The notes: a model not told the origin generated them from the sequence alone. 64,000 nt of DNA from Pseudomonas frederiksbergensis (GCF_003732665.1 NZ_MOBP01000006.1:496001-560000); one strand, 5' to 3'; shown: positions 44,857 through 54,083, counted from the first letter of the stretch. Program-made: numbers and translations.

Positions 44857-45443
44857 GAACTCCGGCGCAGTACGAGGCCCAATTGCGCAGCCTGTTGCCG
44901 AGTGGTCCGGCATGGGATCCGGAGCGCGTGCCGGAACTGGAGAAAGTGCTTGAGGGTATTTCTCAAGAGCTATCGCGCCTGGATGCGCGTGCCGTTGACC
45001 TGCAAAACGAGATGGATCCGGCCGGGGTCAGTGAGTTAGTACCGGACTGGGAGCGGGTAATGAATTTGCCCGATCCGTGCCTGGGAGAGGCGCCCCTGTT
45101 TGACGACCGTCGCCTAGCCGTTCGCCGGCGCCTGCTCGCGGTTGGCAGTCAGACCATCGGTTACTTCGTCGACATCGCGCGAAGCCAAGGGTATCCCCAC
45201 GCGACTGTCACTGAATTCGAAGCCCCCCGAATGGGCCGCTCGCGTTTTGGTAGTGCGCATTTCGGCAGTTGGCAAGCTCAGTTCATGTGGACCCTCAATA
45301 CCGGGGGCCGGCAGTTCATCGGTCGTCGATTTGGCGCCAGTTATTGGGGTGAGCATTTCGGCATGAACCCGGGTAGTGCCCTGGAATGCCTTATCCATCG
45401 AAGCGCGCCGGCTCATACCCGCGTGTACATCAATTATGACTAG
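44844..45443 (+). CDS. Baseplate-fibre connector, Mu gp48/YmfQ-like (tailocin 2)
   Basis: A 199-residue DUF2313 protein: QLRSLLPSGPAWDPERVPEL near the start, EMDPAGVSELVPDWERVMNLPD (core LVPDWERVMNLPD), and FGSAHFGSWQAQFMWTL. It links the wedge to the fibre, as gpI does in tailocin 1. It lies 11 bases before the fibre gene. Confidence 0.88.
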   Translation: MGGIRTPAQYEAQLRSLLPSGPAWDPERVPELEKVLEGISQELSRLDARAVDLQNEMDPAGVSELVPDWERVMNLPDPCLGEAPLFDDRRLAVRRRLLAVGSQTIGYFVDIARSQGYPHATVTEFEAPRMGRSRFGSAHFGSWQAQFMWTLNTGGRQFIGRRFGASYWGEHFGMNPGSALECLIHRSAPAHTRVYINYD

Positions 45444-45454
45444 AGGTTAGAAGT

Positions 45455-47008
45455 ATGGATTACCCAAAAAACACACCCAGTGTCGGGCTAGTGAATGGAC
45501 AGTTTGTGGATGAAAACCCGGTTGCAGGAACGCCGGGTTCCTTGATTCCGGCAACGTGGGGCAACGCCGTCACTCAGGAGATCCTGAATGTGATCAAGGC
45601 GGCTGGCATCGTGCCCAAGGAGGAGGTGTCGACTCAATTACTCGAAGCGATCCAGAGTTTTGCGGCCCATGATTTCAAGAACTCGGTGCGTGCCGCGACC
45701 ACGGGGACGATTGCACTCAGTGGTTTGCAGAACATCGACGGCGTGCAACTGGCGGTGGCCGACCGGGTCCTGGTGAAAGACCAGGCCAATGCCGCGCAAA
45801 ACGGTGTCTATGTGGCGGCGACCGGTTCATGGTCGCGAGCGGTGGATGCGGCTCAAGACTATCAAGTGACCACCAGTTTTATTGTGGCTACCGACGAAGG
45901 CGTGGTGAACAAGTCTCGCCTCTGGCAACTGACAACACCTGGCCCGATCAAGGTGGGTGCCACCGGCCTGACCTTCGAAATGCTGGCGGGCTACACCGGC
46001 GTGGCGCCTGGCGAATACCGCAAGGTCATGGTCAATGCGCGAGGTCAGGTAACGTCCGGCACCAATCCGGTCACGCTGGACGGCTACGGTATTGCCGATG
46101 CCTATACCAAAGTGGCGGCCAATAACGCCTTCGTCAAACAGGGCGGCGGAACCGGACAACTTGGCAATGCGGTATCGATTGGCTGGGATGGCAAGAACAT
46201 CCTTATCCAGGTGGATGCCACCAGTTTTGGTGCCTTGTGGTGTGCCGCAAACTTCGATCCAAACTCAAAGGCTAACGTGGCGGACGTTTACAGCAAGACG
46301 GCGGTGAACGGCTTGCTTGATGGAAAAATCGCATCGGATGCCTGTTCGGTCGCCGGTTTTGCCGGGGGCAGTTCTGCCACGCCCTACATGAGGAACAGGA
46401 ACACCAACGAAGTCATCACGCTGGCTAAAACGGCGACAACGCTTGGCGGTTACGGCATCACGGATGCGCCCACTACGGCGCAAGTCAACTCGCTGCTGGA
46501 CACCCGGGTTCTGCGTGATGCTATTACCTATGCGGGTTTTGCCAGTGACAACGCAACGCTGCCTTACTTTCGGCGAGCCAGTGACGGCGGTGTGTACTAC
46601 TTGCAGCCACGCCTGGGGTTTCCACCGGTCCGGCAGGGAGGAGGGAACTTCCAGTCGACCAATACGGTAATGATCGGTTGGGCGGCTGATGGTTCGTCGC
46701 TCAGGGCGCAAGTGGATGCGACCGATCTGGGCAGTATCTGGACTGACGGTATCGCCAATGCCAAGGCGGTCTTCGCGCAATCGACGACGGGGGCGGGGGC
46801 GGTTGGCTCCTATGCGCTGCTGGTGGTCGGCGGTGGCGGTGGTGTGGGGGCAAGTGAGCTTGCCGCCGGCGTCAATTGCCGGTTTACAGCCACTGACGGT
46901 TCCGCTTGGGGCGGCGCTCCCGCCGGAACATGGCGACTGATGGGCGCTATTCGAAATGCGGACGGCCAAAGCCCCGACTCCACCACTCTATGCCTGAGGG
47001 TTTCTTGA
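45455..47008 (+). CDS. Tail fibre (tailocin 2)
   Basis: A 517-residue fibre. N-terminal MDYPKNTPSVGLVNGQFVDE and TPGSLIPATWGNAVTQEIL form the common head of Pseudomonas fibres. A module at about 80-205 (LSGLQNIDGVQLAVADRVLV..LTFEMLAGYTGVAPGEY) is homologous to part of the tailocin 1 fibre. Two copies of a QGGG..IGW.A/D..VDAT..G.LW unit (about 229-265 and 390-430) follow. The C-terminal domain has GSYALLVVGGGGGVGA and WRLMGAIRN. It likely recognises lipopolysaccharide. Confidence 0.88.
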   Translation: MDYPKNTPSVGLVNGQFVDENPVAGTPGSLIPATWGNAVTQEILNVIKAAGIVPKEEVSTQLLEAIQSFAAHDFKNSVRAATTGTIALSGLQNIDGVQLAVADRVLVKDQANAAQNGVYVAATGSWSRAVDAAQDYQVTTSFIVATDEGVVNKSRLWQLTTPGPIKVGATGLTFEMLAGYTGVAPGEYRKVMVNARGQVTSGTNPVTLDGYGIADAYTKVAANNAFVKQGGGTGQLGNAVSIGWDGKNILIQVDATSFGALWCAANFDPNSKANVADVYSKTAVNGLLDGKIASDACSVAGFAGGSSATPYMRNRNTNEVITLAKTATTLGGYGITDAPTTAQVNSLLDTRVLRDAITYAGFASDNATLPYFRRASDGGVYYLQPRLGFPPVRQGGGNFQSTNTVMIGWAADGSSLRAQVDATDLGSIWTDGIANAKAVFAQSTTGAGAVGSYALLVVGGGGGVGASELAAGVNCRFTATDGSAWGGAPAGTWRLMGAIRNADGQSPDSTTLCLRVS

Positions 47009-47009
47009 A

Positions 47010-47477
47010 ATGATGACAATACTCAATGCACGTCAGCCACGCTGGAATGACGTTGAACACACCTCGTTGAACCTGTTCGTAACGTTTGAGGAAACCAAGG
47101 ACACGCTGGGGGAGGTGCCCTTTACGGCCTCGCCGAAAGACCCGGAACCCCACGGGCGTGAAGTGTTTGAACGTGCCGTTGCCCTGGAGTACGGCGATAT
47201 TGCCGAGCCCTCTGAAGAAATCCTGACACGCGCTCAGCAGATGAAGTGTTCTGGGCTCTCGGCGTTGGCGACTTCGATGATTGCCAAGTTGCAGGGTGAA
47301 CTCAATACGCTCCAGGACTCCGTGGCGCTGGAGATGGCCACTGAGACGGAAGTAGCATCGCTGCCGACGACCCAGGCACAACTGGACCTCTGGAGGAAAT
47401 ACCGAGTGTTGCTATCACGGGTAGAAACCCAGGCAACTTATCCCCATACGGTCGACTGGCCCAAACAGCCTGAGTGA
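47010..47477 (+). CDS. Tail-fibre assembly chaperone (tailocin 2)
   Basis: A 155-residue protein following the fibre by one base. The C-terminal LDLWRKYRVLLSRVETQATYPHTVDWP matches the pattern KQYC..S/V..QxGYPxTxxWP of the orphan copies at 19552 and 20127 (core YPHTVDWP). The N-terminal part is of a different type (NLFVTFEETKDTLGEVPFTAS). It should help trimerise and attach the fibre. Confidence 0.8.
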   Translation: MMTILNARQPRWNDVEHTSLNLFVTFEETKDTLGEVPFTASPKDPEPHGREVFERAVALEYGDIAEPSEEILTRAQQMKCSGLSALATSMIAKLQGELNTLQDSVALEMATETEVASLPTTQAQLDLWRKYRVLLSRVETQATYPHTVDWPKQPE

Positions 47478-47643
47478 TCATTTTTAGTCGGTAGGAAACC
47501 GATTGCGCTTGCCTCTGATACCCCGTCAAAACTTCTTTTTAGTTGCTGGTTTAAAAGTCCCCAAGCGTCATTAACGTCTGGCGCTGGTCGGTGGGCAGGT
47601 GGGCGCAATTCGGTATCGCTGAATAAAAGCTGGAGACAATTAG

Positions 47644-47697
47644 ATGGATTATCCAAAGGGTGTATCCCGCTCTTTAAGGGCAGGACAGTTTCAATGA
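47644..47697 (+). pseudogene. Remnant of a second tail-fibre gene start
   Basis: GGAGA and ATG at 47644 are followed by a 17-codon frame MDYPKGVSRSLRAGQFQ and TGA. MDYPK and GQF align with the start of the tailocin 2 fibre (MDYPKNTPSVGLVNGQF). It appears to be the frame-damaged beginning of a lost or swapped fibre gene. The rest of 47478-47734 shows no gene. Confidence 0.6.
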
Positions 47698-47734
47698 AGC
47701 GTTTTATCGCTGAACGGCTTTCCCGGGGGGCGCT

Positions 47735-48298
47735 ATGACTGTTACGCAACAGCAACTCCAAAACATAATGCCCAACGCCCGCTCCCAAGCGGGCGTTTTC
47801 ATTTCCGCCCTCAACTCCGCCATGACCCACCGCAACATCAACACCCCGAAACGTATGGCCGCGTTCCTCGCGCAAGTCGGCCACGAGTCGGGGCAGTTGC
47901 AGTACGTGCGTGAATTGGGCAACAACCAATACCTGAGCAAATACGACACCGGGACCCTGGCCTTGCGTTTGGGCAACACGCCAGACGCTGACGGTGACGG
48001 CCAGAAATACCGCGGCCGTGGGCTGATCCAGATCACCGGGCTTAATAACTACCGGGAGTGCAGCCTCGGTCTGTTTGGCGATGAGCGTTTGCTGTCACTG
48101 CCTGAACTGCTGGAACAACCGCAGTGGGCCGCTGAATCCGCCGCGTGGTTCTGGGAGCAGAACGGCCTGAATGAATTGGCCGATCGCGACCAGTTCAACA
48201 GCATCACCCGGCGAATCAACGGTGGTCTGAACGGGTTGGAGGATCGCCTGCAACTCTGGGCGCGGGCGAGGGCGGTGCTATGCCAACCCTCGGTCTGA
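47735..48298 (+). CDS. Endolysin, glycoside hydrolase family 19
   Basis: A 187-residue chitinase-like lysozyme. MAAFLAQVGHESGQLQYVRE carries the probable catalytic Glu in GHESG (about residue 50), and KYRGRGLIQITGLNNY (about 89-104) is the second family signature, with AAWFWEQNGLN later. It has no signal peptide, so it depends on the holin at 21539. It starts the distal lysis cassette and overlaps Rz by 19 bases. Confidence 0.9.
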   Translation: MTVTQQQLQNIMPNARSQAGVFISALNSAMTHRNINTPKRMAAFLAQVGHESGQLQYVRELGNNQYLSKYDTGTLALRLGNTPDADGDGQKYRGRGLIQITGLNNYRECSLGLFGDERLLSLPELLEQPQWAAESAAWFWEQNGLNELADRDQFNSITRRINGGLNGLEDRLQLWARARAVLCQPSV

Positions 48299-48798
48299 TG
48301 TCCTGGCGGGTGATTGGCATTGTGGTGCTGGCCGGGTTTTCGGCGCTGTTGGCCTGGCAGGTGCAGGATTGGCGTTATAGCCGGCAGTTGGCCGAGCAGG
48401 CCAGGCTGCACGCCGAGACATTGAATCAGCTGACCCAGGCTGGCGCGACGCAACAACAGGCCGAGCAGGACAAGCGTCTGGCCCTGGAACAACGGCTGTC
48501 GGCCAGTGAACAAACCCATTATCGAGCGCTTAGCGATGCCCAACGTGATCAAGGTCGCCTGCGCGATCGTCTTGCCACTGCTGATGTGCGCCTGTCAGTC
48601 CTCCTCGATGCCAATGACGTTGCCGCCACCTGTGCAATGCCAACCGCCGCCGGCACCAGCGGCGTGGATCATGGCGCCCCAAGAGCCCGACTTGACCCGG
48701 CGCATGCTCAACGAATTATCGCCATCACCGACGCCGGCGACCGCGGATTGATTGCCTTGCAGGCTTGTCAGGCCTATATCAGGGCCTTGGCGCGCTAA
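48280..48798 (+). CDS. Rz-like i-spanin
   Basis: A 172-residue inner-membrane spanin subunit. One transmembrane segment lies at about residues 9-26 (WRVIGIVVLAGFSALLAW), then a long periplasmic coiled coil (about 30-85, many Gln/Glu/Ala heptads), and a compact C-terminal part. An embedded out-of-frame lipoprotein gene (Rz1) confirms the identity. A start at ATG 48298 is also possible. Confidence 0.85.
   Translation: MPTLGLMSWRVIGIVVLAGFSALLAWQVQDWRYSRQLAEQARLHAETLNQLTQAGATQQQAEQDKRLALEQRLSASEQTHYRALSDAQRDQGRLRDRLATADVRLSVLLDANDVAATCAMPTAAGTSGVDHGAPRARLDPAHAQRIIAITDAGDRGLIALQACQAYIRALAR
48536..48751 (+). CDS. Rz1-like o-spanin lipoprotein
   Basis: A 71-residue protein entirely nested in the +1 frame of Rz. 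It has a lipoprotein signal (VIKVACAIVLPLLMCAC, lipobox LMCAC) and a Pro-rich mature part (PMTLPPPVQCQPPPAPAAW), the hallmark of Rz1. With Rz it fuses inner and outer membranes in the last step of lysis. The start at 48536 is chosen because it directly precedes the signal sequence. Confidence 0.88.
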   Translation: MPNVIKVACAIVLPLLMCACQSSSMPMTLPPPVQCQPPPAPAAWIMAPQEPDLTRRMLNELSPSPTPATAD

Positions 48799-48877
48799 CA
48801 TTTTGATCGAAGCTGCGTCTTGCCAGCGCGATTGGCTCGTGTACGGTGGTTCCATTCAGCCCGATCAGGAGAGGACC

Positions 48878-49378
48878 GTGAAAGAAATCACCCAACTGGC
48901 CGCTGAACTTGGCAGGCGCTTGCAGGTTCTCAATGCCCACGTCACCACTGCCGAGTCCTGCACCGGCGGCGGCATCGCCGAGGCGATCACCCGCATTCCC
49001 GGGAGCTCGGCGTGGTTCGAGGCCGGTTATGTGACGTACTCCAATCGCCAGAAAACCTTGCAACTGAATGTGCCTGAAGAACTGTTTACGACGGTGGGGG
49101 CGGTCAGTCGCGAAGTGGTCGAGGCCATGGTCCATGGCGCGCAGGATAAAAGCCATGCGCGTTTTGCCGTGGCGGTCAGCGGTGTCGCGGGGCCGGACGG
49201 TGGCTCTGCGAGCAAGCCGGTGGGCACGGTCTGGCTGGCCTGGGGCGTCGGCGAACAGGTGTTCAGCAAGGTCCAGCACTTCCCCGGCAACCGCGATGAG
49301 GTCCGCCGACAAACGGTGAAGGCCGCGCTAGAGGGGCTGCTGCGCCATGCCGCTGGAGAAATCTCAAATCAGGGGTAG
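48878..49378 (+). CDS. cinA: Nicotinamide-nucleotide amidohydrolase, CinA C-terminal type
   Basis: A 166-residue PncC/CinA-C enzyme that deamidates NMN to Na[22 protein letters not shown] (about residues 24-43), YVTYSNRQK and [20 protein letters not shown] are diagnostic. It lacks the N-terminal competence domain, as usual in Pseudomonas. The GTG at 48878 follows AGGAGAGG. It marks the right border of the tailocin insertion and precedes recA. Confidence 0.92.
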   Translation: MKEITQLAAELGRRLQVLNAHVTTAESCTGGGIAEAITRIPGSSAWFEAGYVTYSNRQKTLQLNVPEELFTTVGAVSREVVEAMVHGAQDKSHARFAVAVSGVAGPDGGSASKPVGTVWLAWGVGEQVFSKVQHFPGNRDEVRRQTVKAALEGLLRHAAGEISNQG

Positions 49379-49405
49379 GCGATCCTCAATCGCTGTGGAA
49401 TAATA

Positions 49406-49421
49406 CTGGCTACTTATACAG
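49406..49421 (+). promoter_or_regulatory. LexA (SOS) box of recA
   Basis: CTGGCTACTTATACAG matches CTG-N10-CAG with an AT-rich centre, 41 bases before the recA ATG. It is the expected LexA operator. Confidence 0.85.
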
Positions 49422-49461
49422 GTGTTGGCCGTCAGGCCTTATTGATTACGTGAGGACTTTA

Positions 49462-50514
49462 ATGGACGACAACAAGAAGAAAGCCTTGGCTGCGGCCCTG
49501 GGTCAGATCGAACGTCAATTCGGCAAGGGTGCCGTAATGCGTATGGGCGATCAGGACCGTCAGGCGATCCCGGCTATCTCTACTGGCTCTCTGGGTCTGG
49601 ACATCGCGCTCGGCATTGGCGGCCTGCCAAAAGGCCGTATCGTTGAAATCTACGGTCCTGAATCCTCCGGTAAAACCACGCTGACACTGTCCGTGATCGC
49701 CCAGGCTCAAAAAGCCGGCGCGACCTGCGCATTCGTCGACGCCGAACACGCCCTCGACCCTGAGTACGCCGGCAAGCTGGGCGTCAACGTCGACGACCTG
49801 CTGGTTTCCCAGCCGGACACCGGCGAGCAGGCCCTGGAAATCACCGACATGCTGGTGCGTTCCAACGCGGTTGACGTGATCATCGTCGACTCCGTAGCCG
49901 CCCTGGTGCCAAAGGCCGAAATCGAAGGCGAAATGGGCGACATGCACGTGGGCCTGCAAGCCCGCCTGATGTCCCAGGCGCTGCGTAAAATCACCGGTAA
50001 CATCAAAAACGCCAACTGCCTGGTTATCTTCATCAACCAGATCCGTATGAAAATCGGCGTGATGTTCGGCAGCCCGGAAACCACCACCGGTGGTAATGCG
50101 TTGAAGTTCTACGCTTCGGTTCGTCTGGACATCCGTCGTACGGGTGCGGTGAAAGAAGGTGACGAGGTTGTCGGTAGCGAAACCCGCGTCAAGGTTGTGA
50201 AGAACAAGGTCGCTTCGCCGTTCCGTCAGGCCGAGTTCCAGATTCTTTACGGCAAGGGCATCTACCTCAACGGTGAGATGATCGACCTGGGTGTTCTGCA
50301 CGGTTTCGTCGAGAAGTCCGGTGCCTGGTATGCCTATGAAGGCACCAAGATCGGTCAGGGCAAGGCCAACTCGGCCAAGTTCCTGGCAGACAACCCGGAG
50401 ATCGCCGCGAAGCTTGAGAAGCAACTGCGCGATAAGCTGCTGACTCCGGCGCCGGACGTCAAAGCATCGCCAGTCAAAGAGACGGCTGATGACCTGGCTG
50501 ACGCTGATATCTGA
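49462..50514 (+). CDS. recA: Recombinase RecA
   Basis: A 350-residue recombinase and SOS co-protease. Walker [10 protein letters not shown] is at residues 65-73, the DNA-binding loop region includes [20 protein letters not shown] (loop L2), and the C-terminus is acidic (DDLADADI). ATG 49462 gives the standard [20 protein letters not shown]; a start at 49450 would add four residues. RecA filaments should stimulate self-cleavage of LexA and of the PrtR-like repressor of the adjacent tailocins. Confidence 0.97.
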   Translation: MDDNKKKALAAALGQIERQFGKGAVMRMGDQDRQAIPAISTGSLGLDIALGIGGLPKGRIVEIYGPESSGKTTLTLSVIAQAQKAGATCAFVDAEHALDPEYAGKLGVNVDDLLVSQPDTGEQALEITDMLVRSNAVDVIIVDSVAALVPKAEIEGEMGDMHVGLQARLMSQALRKITGNIKNANCLVIFINQIRMKIGVMFGSPETTTGGNALKFYASVRLDIRRTGAVKEGDEVVGSETRVKVVKNKVASPFRQAEFQILYGKGIYLNGEMIDLGVLHGFVEKSGAWYAYEGTKIGQGKANSAKFLADNPEIAAKLEKQLRDKLLTPAPDVKASPVKETADDLADADI

Positions 50515-50522
50515 TTGATCCG

Positions 50523-50990
50523 ATGACCGCCGTACTCGATACACTCGTCGCGGTGCGGCGAACCGCCATGGACCTGCTCGCACGACGCGAGCACGGTCGA
50601 GTCGAGCTGACGCGTAAACTGCGTCAGCGCGGCGCTCTCCCTGAAATGATCGACACAGCGCTCGACCGCTTGACGGAAGAGGGATTGCTGTCCGAATCCC
50701 GTTACCTCGAAAGCTTCGTTTCCTACCGTGCCCGTTCCGGTTATGGCCCTTTGCGCATTCGCGAAGAGTTGAGCCAGCGTGGCCTGCAACGTCCCGACAT
50801 CGAGCTCGCCTTGCGCGAAAGTGGTATCAACTGGCAGGAACAACTGGAAGACACCTGGCGGCGCAAATTTGCCGGGCATCTACCGATAGACATGCGGGAG
50901 CGATCCAAACAGGGGCGTTTCCTGGCGTATCGGGGGTTTTCCATGGAGATGATCAACCGCTTGTTCAGCGGTCGAGGGATGGACGATTAA
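50523..50990 (+). CDS. recX: RecA regulatory protein RecX
   Basis: A 155-residue modulator of RecA filaments: [47 protein letters not shown] (core [12 protein letters not shown]), and [12 protein letters not shown] are the RecX repeats. It lies 8 bases after recA and shares its transcript; a strong terminator follows. Confidence 0.94.
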   Translation: MTAVLDTLVAVRRTAMDLLARREHGRVELTRKLRQRGALPEMIDTALDRLTEEGLLSESRYLESFVSYRARSGYGPLRIREELSQRGLQRPDIELALRESGINWQEQLEDTWRRKFAGHLPIDMRERSKQGRFLAYRGFSMEMINRLFSGRGMDD

Positions 50991-50992
50991 AT

Positions 50993-51032
50993 AAAAACGG
51001 CCCGCTATTTCGATAGCGGGCCGTTTTTTTTT
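50993..51032 (+). terminator. recA-recX terminator
   Basis: ACGGCCCGCTAT-TTCG-ATAGCGGGCCGT, a 12-bp perfect stem with a UUCG-type loop and a run of T residues. It also faces the convergent LOG gene. Confidence 0.95.
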
Positions 51033-51041
51033 GCCTGTTAT

Positions 51042-52160
51042 TTACGTCACCTTGGACGGTTCCCGTGTGCGCTGGTGCGCCTGGGGTTTGGGCTGTGCCC
51101 AGTTTTCCGGCAGGTTGATGAAGTCCACCAATTCCCGCAGGCGCCCATGATCACGGGCGTTGAAGGTGAAGGCCAGCCGCGCCAGATGGCTGAACTGCGG
51201 CTCATCGTGCTCCTCGCCGCTATAGACATGCTGATGGAAATGGTCGCTCAGGCACAGGTCGGCGAATGCCGTTTGCATGTGTTCGAGCGCGCCGTCGCTG
51301 AGCGGGTGATTCATGCGAATCACGAATTGATGCTTGAGCCAGCGGCTGGAGTGGAAGTTGCTGTAGAACTGGTTGATCTGCTCCACTGCCTCTTCGGCGC
51401 TGTAGACCAGGCTCACCAACTTCATGTCAGTCGGCAGGATGTAGCGATTTTCCTCCAGTTGATGGTGGATGAAATCCAGCGCGCCCTGCCAGAACGTACC
51501 CCCCGGCGTATCCAGCAGCACCACTGGCACCAGTGGGCTTTTACCGGTCTGGATCAGGGTCAGCACTTCCAGCGCTTCGTCCAGCGTACCGAAACCGCCC
51601 GGGCACAGGACCAGCGCGTCGGCTTCCTTGACGAAGAACAGCTTGCGGGTGAAGAAGAAGTGGAAGGACAGCAGGTTACTGGTGCCTTGGACAGTCGGGT
51701 TGGCATGTTGCTCGAAGGGCAGGGTGATATTGAACCCCAGGCTGTGTTCCAGGCCTGCACCTTCATGGGCGGCGGCCATGATCCCGCCACCGGCACCGGT
51801 GATGACCATCAGGTCCGAGCGCGCCAGCGCGGCGCCGAGTTCCCGGGCCATGCCATACAGCGGATGTTCGATTGGCGTTCGGGCCGAGCCGAACACAGTG
51901 ACTTTGCGCCGCCCCTTGAACTGTTCCAGCACACGGAATGCGTGCTCCAGTTCGCGCAGGGCCTGCAGGGTGATCTTGGCGTTCCAGCGGTTGTGATCTT
52001 CCTGGGCCATGCGCAGCACGGTCAGGATCATGTCGCGGTAAATCGGGATGTTGGGGCTGTTGGGTGAAACCAGGTTGAGTTGCTCTTCGACCTTGCTGGT
52101 GAGGTCGTGGCCGCTTTCTTCAAAATGGCGGCTGAGGAGGTTATTCGGTTGATAAGGCAT
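51042..52160 (-). CDS. LOG-family Rossmann protein
   Basis: A 372-residue protein with the LOG (lysine decarboxylase-like) signature PGGFGTLDEALEVL and the nucleotide-binding GAGGGIMAAAHEGAG in a central domain (about 110-300). Smaller LOG proteins hydrolyse cytokinin or purine nucleoside monophosphates; this long form with N- and C-terminal extensions resembles PpnN-like nucleotidases but may differ. It is convergent with recX. Substrate not known from sequence. Confidence 0.8.
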   Translation of the reverse strand: MPYQPNNLLSRHFEESGHDLTSKVEEQLNLVSPNSPNIPIYRDMILTVLRMAQEDHNRWNAKITLQALRELEHAFRVLEQFKGRRKVTVFGSARTPIEHPLYGMARELGAALARSDLMVITGAGGGIMAAAHEGAGLEHSLGFNITLPFEQHANPTVQGTSNLLSFHFFFTRKLFFVKEADALVLCPGGFGTLDEALEVLTLIQTGKSPLVPVVLLDTPGGTFWQGALDFIHHQLEENRYILPTDMKLVSLVYSAEEAVEQINQFYSNFHSSRWLKHQFVIRMNHPLSDGALEHMQTAFADLCLSDHFHQHVYSGEEHDEPQFSHLARLAFTFNARDHGRLRELVDFINLPENWAQPKPQAHQRTREPSKVT

Positions 52161-52513
52161 TCAACTTCTCCTTGCATGCAGGCTGTGTTTTTTCCAACGA
52201 GTGAAAAAAACCTTCGCAACAACAAACGCATAACGGGCCGCTCCTTTTCGGCCTGACAGTCAATGTGAATACGCTAAATCTAGTTCCTCTGGATCAATTG
52301 CGCTGCCTTGATCATTGCGCCGCAAAGTCTTTCCTGGCAACCGCTTATTGACGATTTTCAAGGTGGTTTCACCGCTCGTCTGAACGCCAGCCCGGCGGCT
52401 GTGGCTCTGATTTACTAAGTTACAGGCGTGACACGACAACTTTGCGTCAAAGGCAGCGCGCAAGGTTCTAGCGGTTCAAGGATTTGAGTGTGCAGGCAGG
52501 GAGGCGGGAAACC
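52161..52513. other. Intergenic region between divergent genes
   Basis: A 353-base gap between the LOG gene and the small RHH-like gene. No gene, clear repeat or terminator was recognised. It should hold the two divergent promoters; GGGAGG at about 52500 is the Shine-Dalgarno of the right-hand gene. Confidence 0.5.
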
Positions 52514-52708
52514 ATGGCCAGATTGATTCTGGAGATCGATGCGCAACTGTATCGATTATTGAAGTCGTCAGCCGAGACCAATCATTTGAGTCTTGAAGAA
52601 GAGTGCTGCCGGCGTCTGGGCGGTGGCGAGCGCCGTTCCCGTTATTTGCTGGCTTTGCTGGCAGAACTGCGCGCCGAGGATGAACAGCGGCGCGCCAATT
52701 CCCGATGA
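52514..52708 (+). CDS. Small protein, ribbon-helix-helix-like
   Basis: A 64-residue protein: MARLILEIDAQLYRLLKSSAETNHLS.., a short strand (RLILEID) followed by two helices, then a basic tail, similar to Arc/FitA-type RHH DNA-binding proteins. GGGAGG lies before the ATG at 52514. No toxin gene is adjacent, so it does not look like half of a toxin-antitoxin pair. It is convergent with the next gene and ends at its stop. Confidence 0.55.
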   Translation: MARLILEIDAQLYRLLKSSAETNHLSLEEECCRRLGGGERRSRYLLALLAELRAEDEQRRANSR

Positions 52709-53134
52709 TTATTTCTTCTTGGCCGGGGTCGCTTTCGGGCAATCCGATTCCTGATAGCTGGCGGAACCGACCGAGCGGTTGGTCTTCACTTCAGTGAAGT
52801 CGTAACGCATGACCGCGCCCTTGGCCATCAGTTTGCGGAACGACGGGTTGTTGCAGACCGAGGCGCCCAGCTGGAAATACACGGCTTTCGGATCGGCGCG
52901 CATCTTGTCGGCGTGGCTGCTTTGCACGCTCAAGTGGTTGATCAGGGTATTGCCTTCAACGGTGTAGCCCTGATCAAGAATGTCCTCGTTGATCGCCCGT
53001 GGTGTGCCGACGCTGCTTTGTACAGCGACGTTTCGCAGCTCTCTGTTGAGATTCTGCTCGCTCAAGGAAGCAGCCTGAGCGCTGAAGGACGACGCCAATA
53101 GAACGGCAGCGGTGGGAACGATAAGGCGCAGCAT
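52709..53134 (-). CDS. Secreted PA3611-like protein
   Basis: A 141-residue exported protein with a Sec signal (MLRLIVPTAAVLLASSFSAQA, cleaved about residue 21) and a mature domain containing LNRELRNVAVQSSVGTPRAIN, LGASVCNNPSFRKLM and AVMRYDFTE. It matches the PA3611 family, described in P. aeruginosa as quorum-sensing regulated. Two cysteines (in VCNN and SDCPK) could form a disulfide. The ATG at 53134 has AGGAGAG upstream. The C-terminus is Lys-rich. Confidence 0.8.
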   Translation of the reverse strand: MLRLIVPTAAVLLASSFSAQAASLSEQNLNRELRNVAVQSSVGTPRAINEDILDQGYTVEGNTLINHLSVQSSHADKMRADPKAVYFQLGASVCNNPSFRKLMAKGAVMRYDFTEVKTNRSVGSASYQESDCPKATPAKKK

Positions 53135-53324
53135 GAAACTCTCCTGGTTCAGTGACTGGTTGGTTCGACCCGTCACGTGACTGTGCGTTCAGTGGCGGCG
53201 GATTATAGGGGAGTGGGCCCGGACGGTACAGGCGTGCGCCGGCCGCTCTGATAAACTGCCGGCACTTTTTGCCTTGCCGAGTGTTTTTTGTGTCGATTTC
53301 CCCTGCCTGTCGGTGTTGCCGGCG

Positions 53325-54083
53325 ATGAACCTTCAAACCCCACGCTTTGCGGCGAATGCCGTGGCCCGCTTGCGCGATGAGCGCGAAGAGGAAGGCATCA
53401 GGCCGATCCAGGCCCGTGGCTGGCGAGCGCCCCGTTGCCGTGCCTGCCGGGTGATCGAGAGCCATTGCCTGTGTGCCTGGCGTCCGCAGGTCGAGACCCG
53501 CTCCGGCGTGTGCCTGATCATGACCAGCAAGGAAGTGTTCAAGCCGAGCAACACCGGTTGGCTGATTGCCGATGTGGTCCGCGACAACCACGCGTTCATC
53601 TGGTCGCGCACCGAGACCGATCAAAAACTGTTGGATCTGCTGGCTGACCCGCAATGGCAGCCGTACCTGGTGTTTCCGGGCGAATATGTCGAGCCCGAGC
53701 GCGTGACGAATACGGTCGACATCGACAGCACCAAGCGGCCGCTGTTTATTCTGCTCGACGCGACCTGGACCGAAGCCCGGAAGATTTTCCGCAAAAGCCC
53801 TTATTTTGACCGGCTGCCGATTCTCAGCCTGCTCCCGGAAAAACTTTCCCGATATCGCTTGCGCCGCTCGACCCGCAGCGAGCACCTGTGCACCGCCGAA
53901 GTGGCGGCGCTGTGCCTGGACCTGGCGGGCGATACCGACGCGGCCTCGGCACTGGACGCTTATTTCGACGTGTTCAGCCAGCATTACCTGGATGCCAAGC
54001 ATCAGTTGGATATGAATGTTGAAACCCCGGCCCACGCCGAGCTCATGCCTTTTGTGCAGAACACGGTTCCGGTCATCGGCTGA
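53325..54083 (+). CDS. tRNA-uridine aminocarboxypropyltransferase, DTW domain
   Basis: A 252-residue DTW-family protein. Cysteines CRACRVIESHCLCAW (about 41-55) form the zinc-binding start, LLDATWTEARKIF (about 145-157) carries the DxTW motif, and LSRYRLRRSTRSEHLCTAE contains the second conserved block. The family makes acp3U in tRNA from SAM. The start ATG 53325 is one of several possibilities; no strong Shine-Dalgarno is visible. Confidence 0.82.
   Translation: MNLQTPRFAANAVARLRDEREEEGIRPIQARGWRAPRCRACRVIESHCLCAWRPQVETRSGVCLIMTSKEVFKPSNTGWLIADVVRDNHAFIWSRTETDQKLLDLLADPQWQPYLVFPGEYVEPERVTNTVDIDSTKRPLFILLDATWTEARKIFRKSPYFDRLPILSLLPEKLSRYRLRRSTRSEHLCTAEVAALCLDLAGDTDAASALDAYFDVFSQHYLDAKHQLDMNVETPAHAELMPFVQNTVPVIG

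Noticed and set aside
18331..48798. Complete prophage
   Set aside because: No integrase, replication, terminase, portal, capsid or head-completion gene was found. Only tail, fibre, regulation and lysis genes are present, which fits tailocins at the mutS-cinA locus.
52514..53134. Toxin-antitoxin pair (RHH-like protein plus neighbour)
   Set aside because: The neighbour is convergent and encodes an exported PA3611-like protein with a signal peptide, not a toxin.
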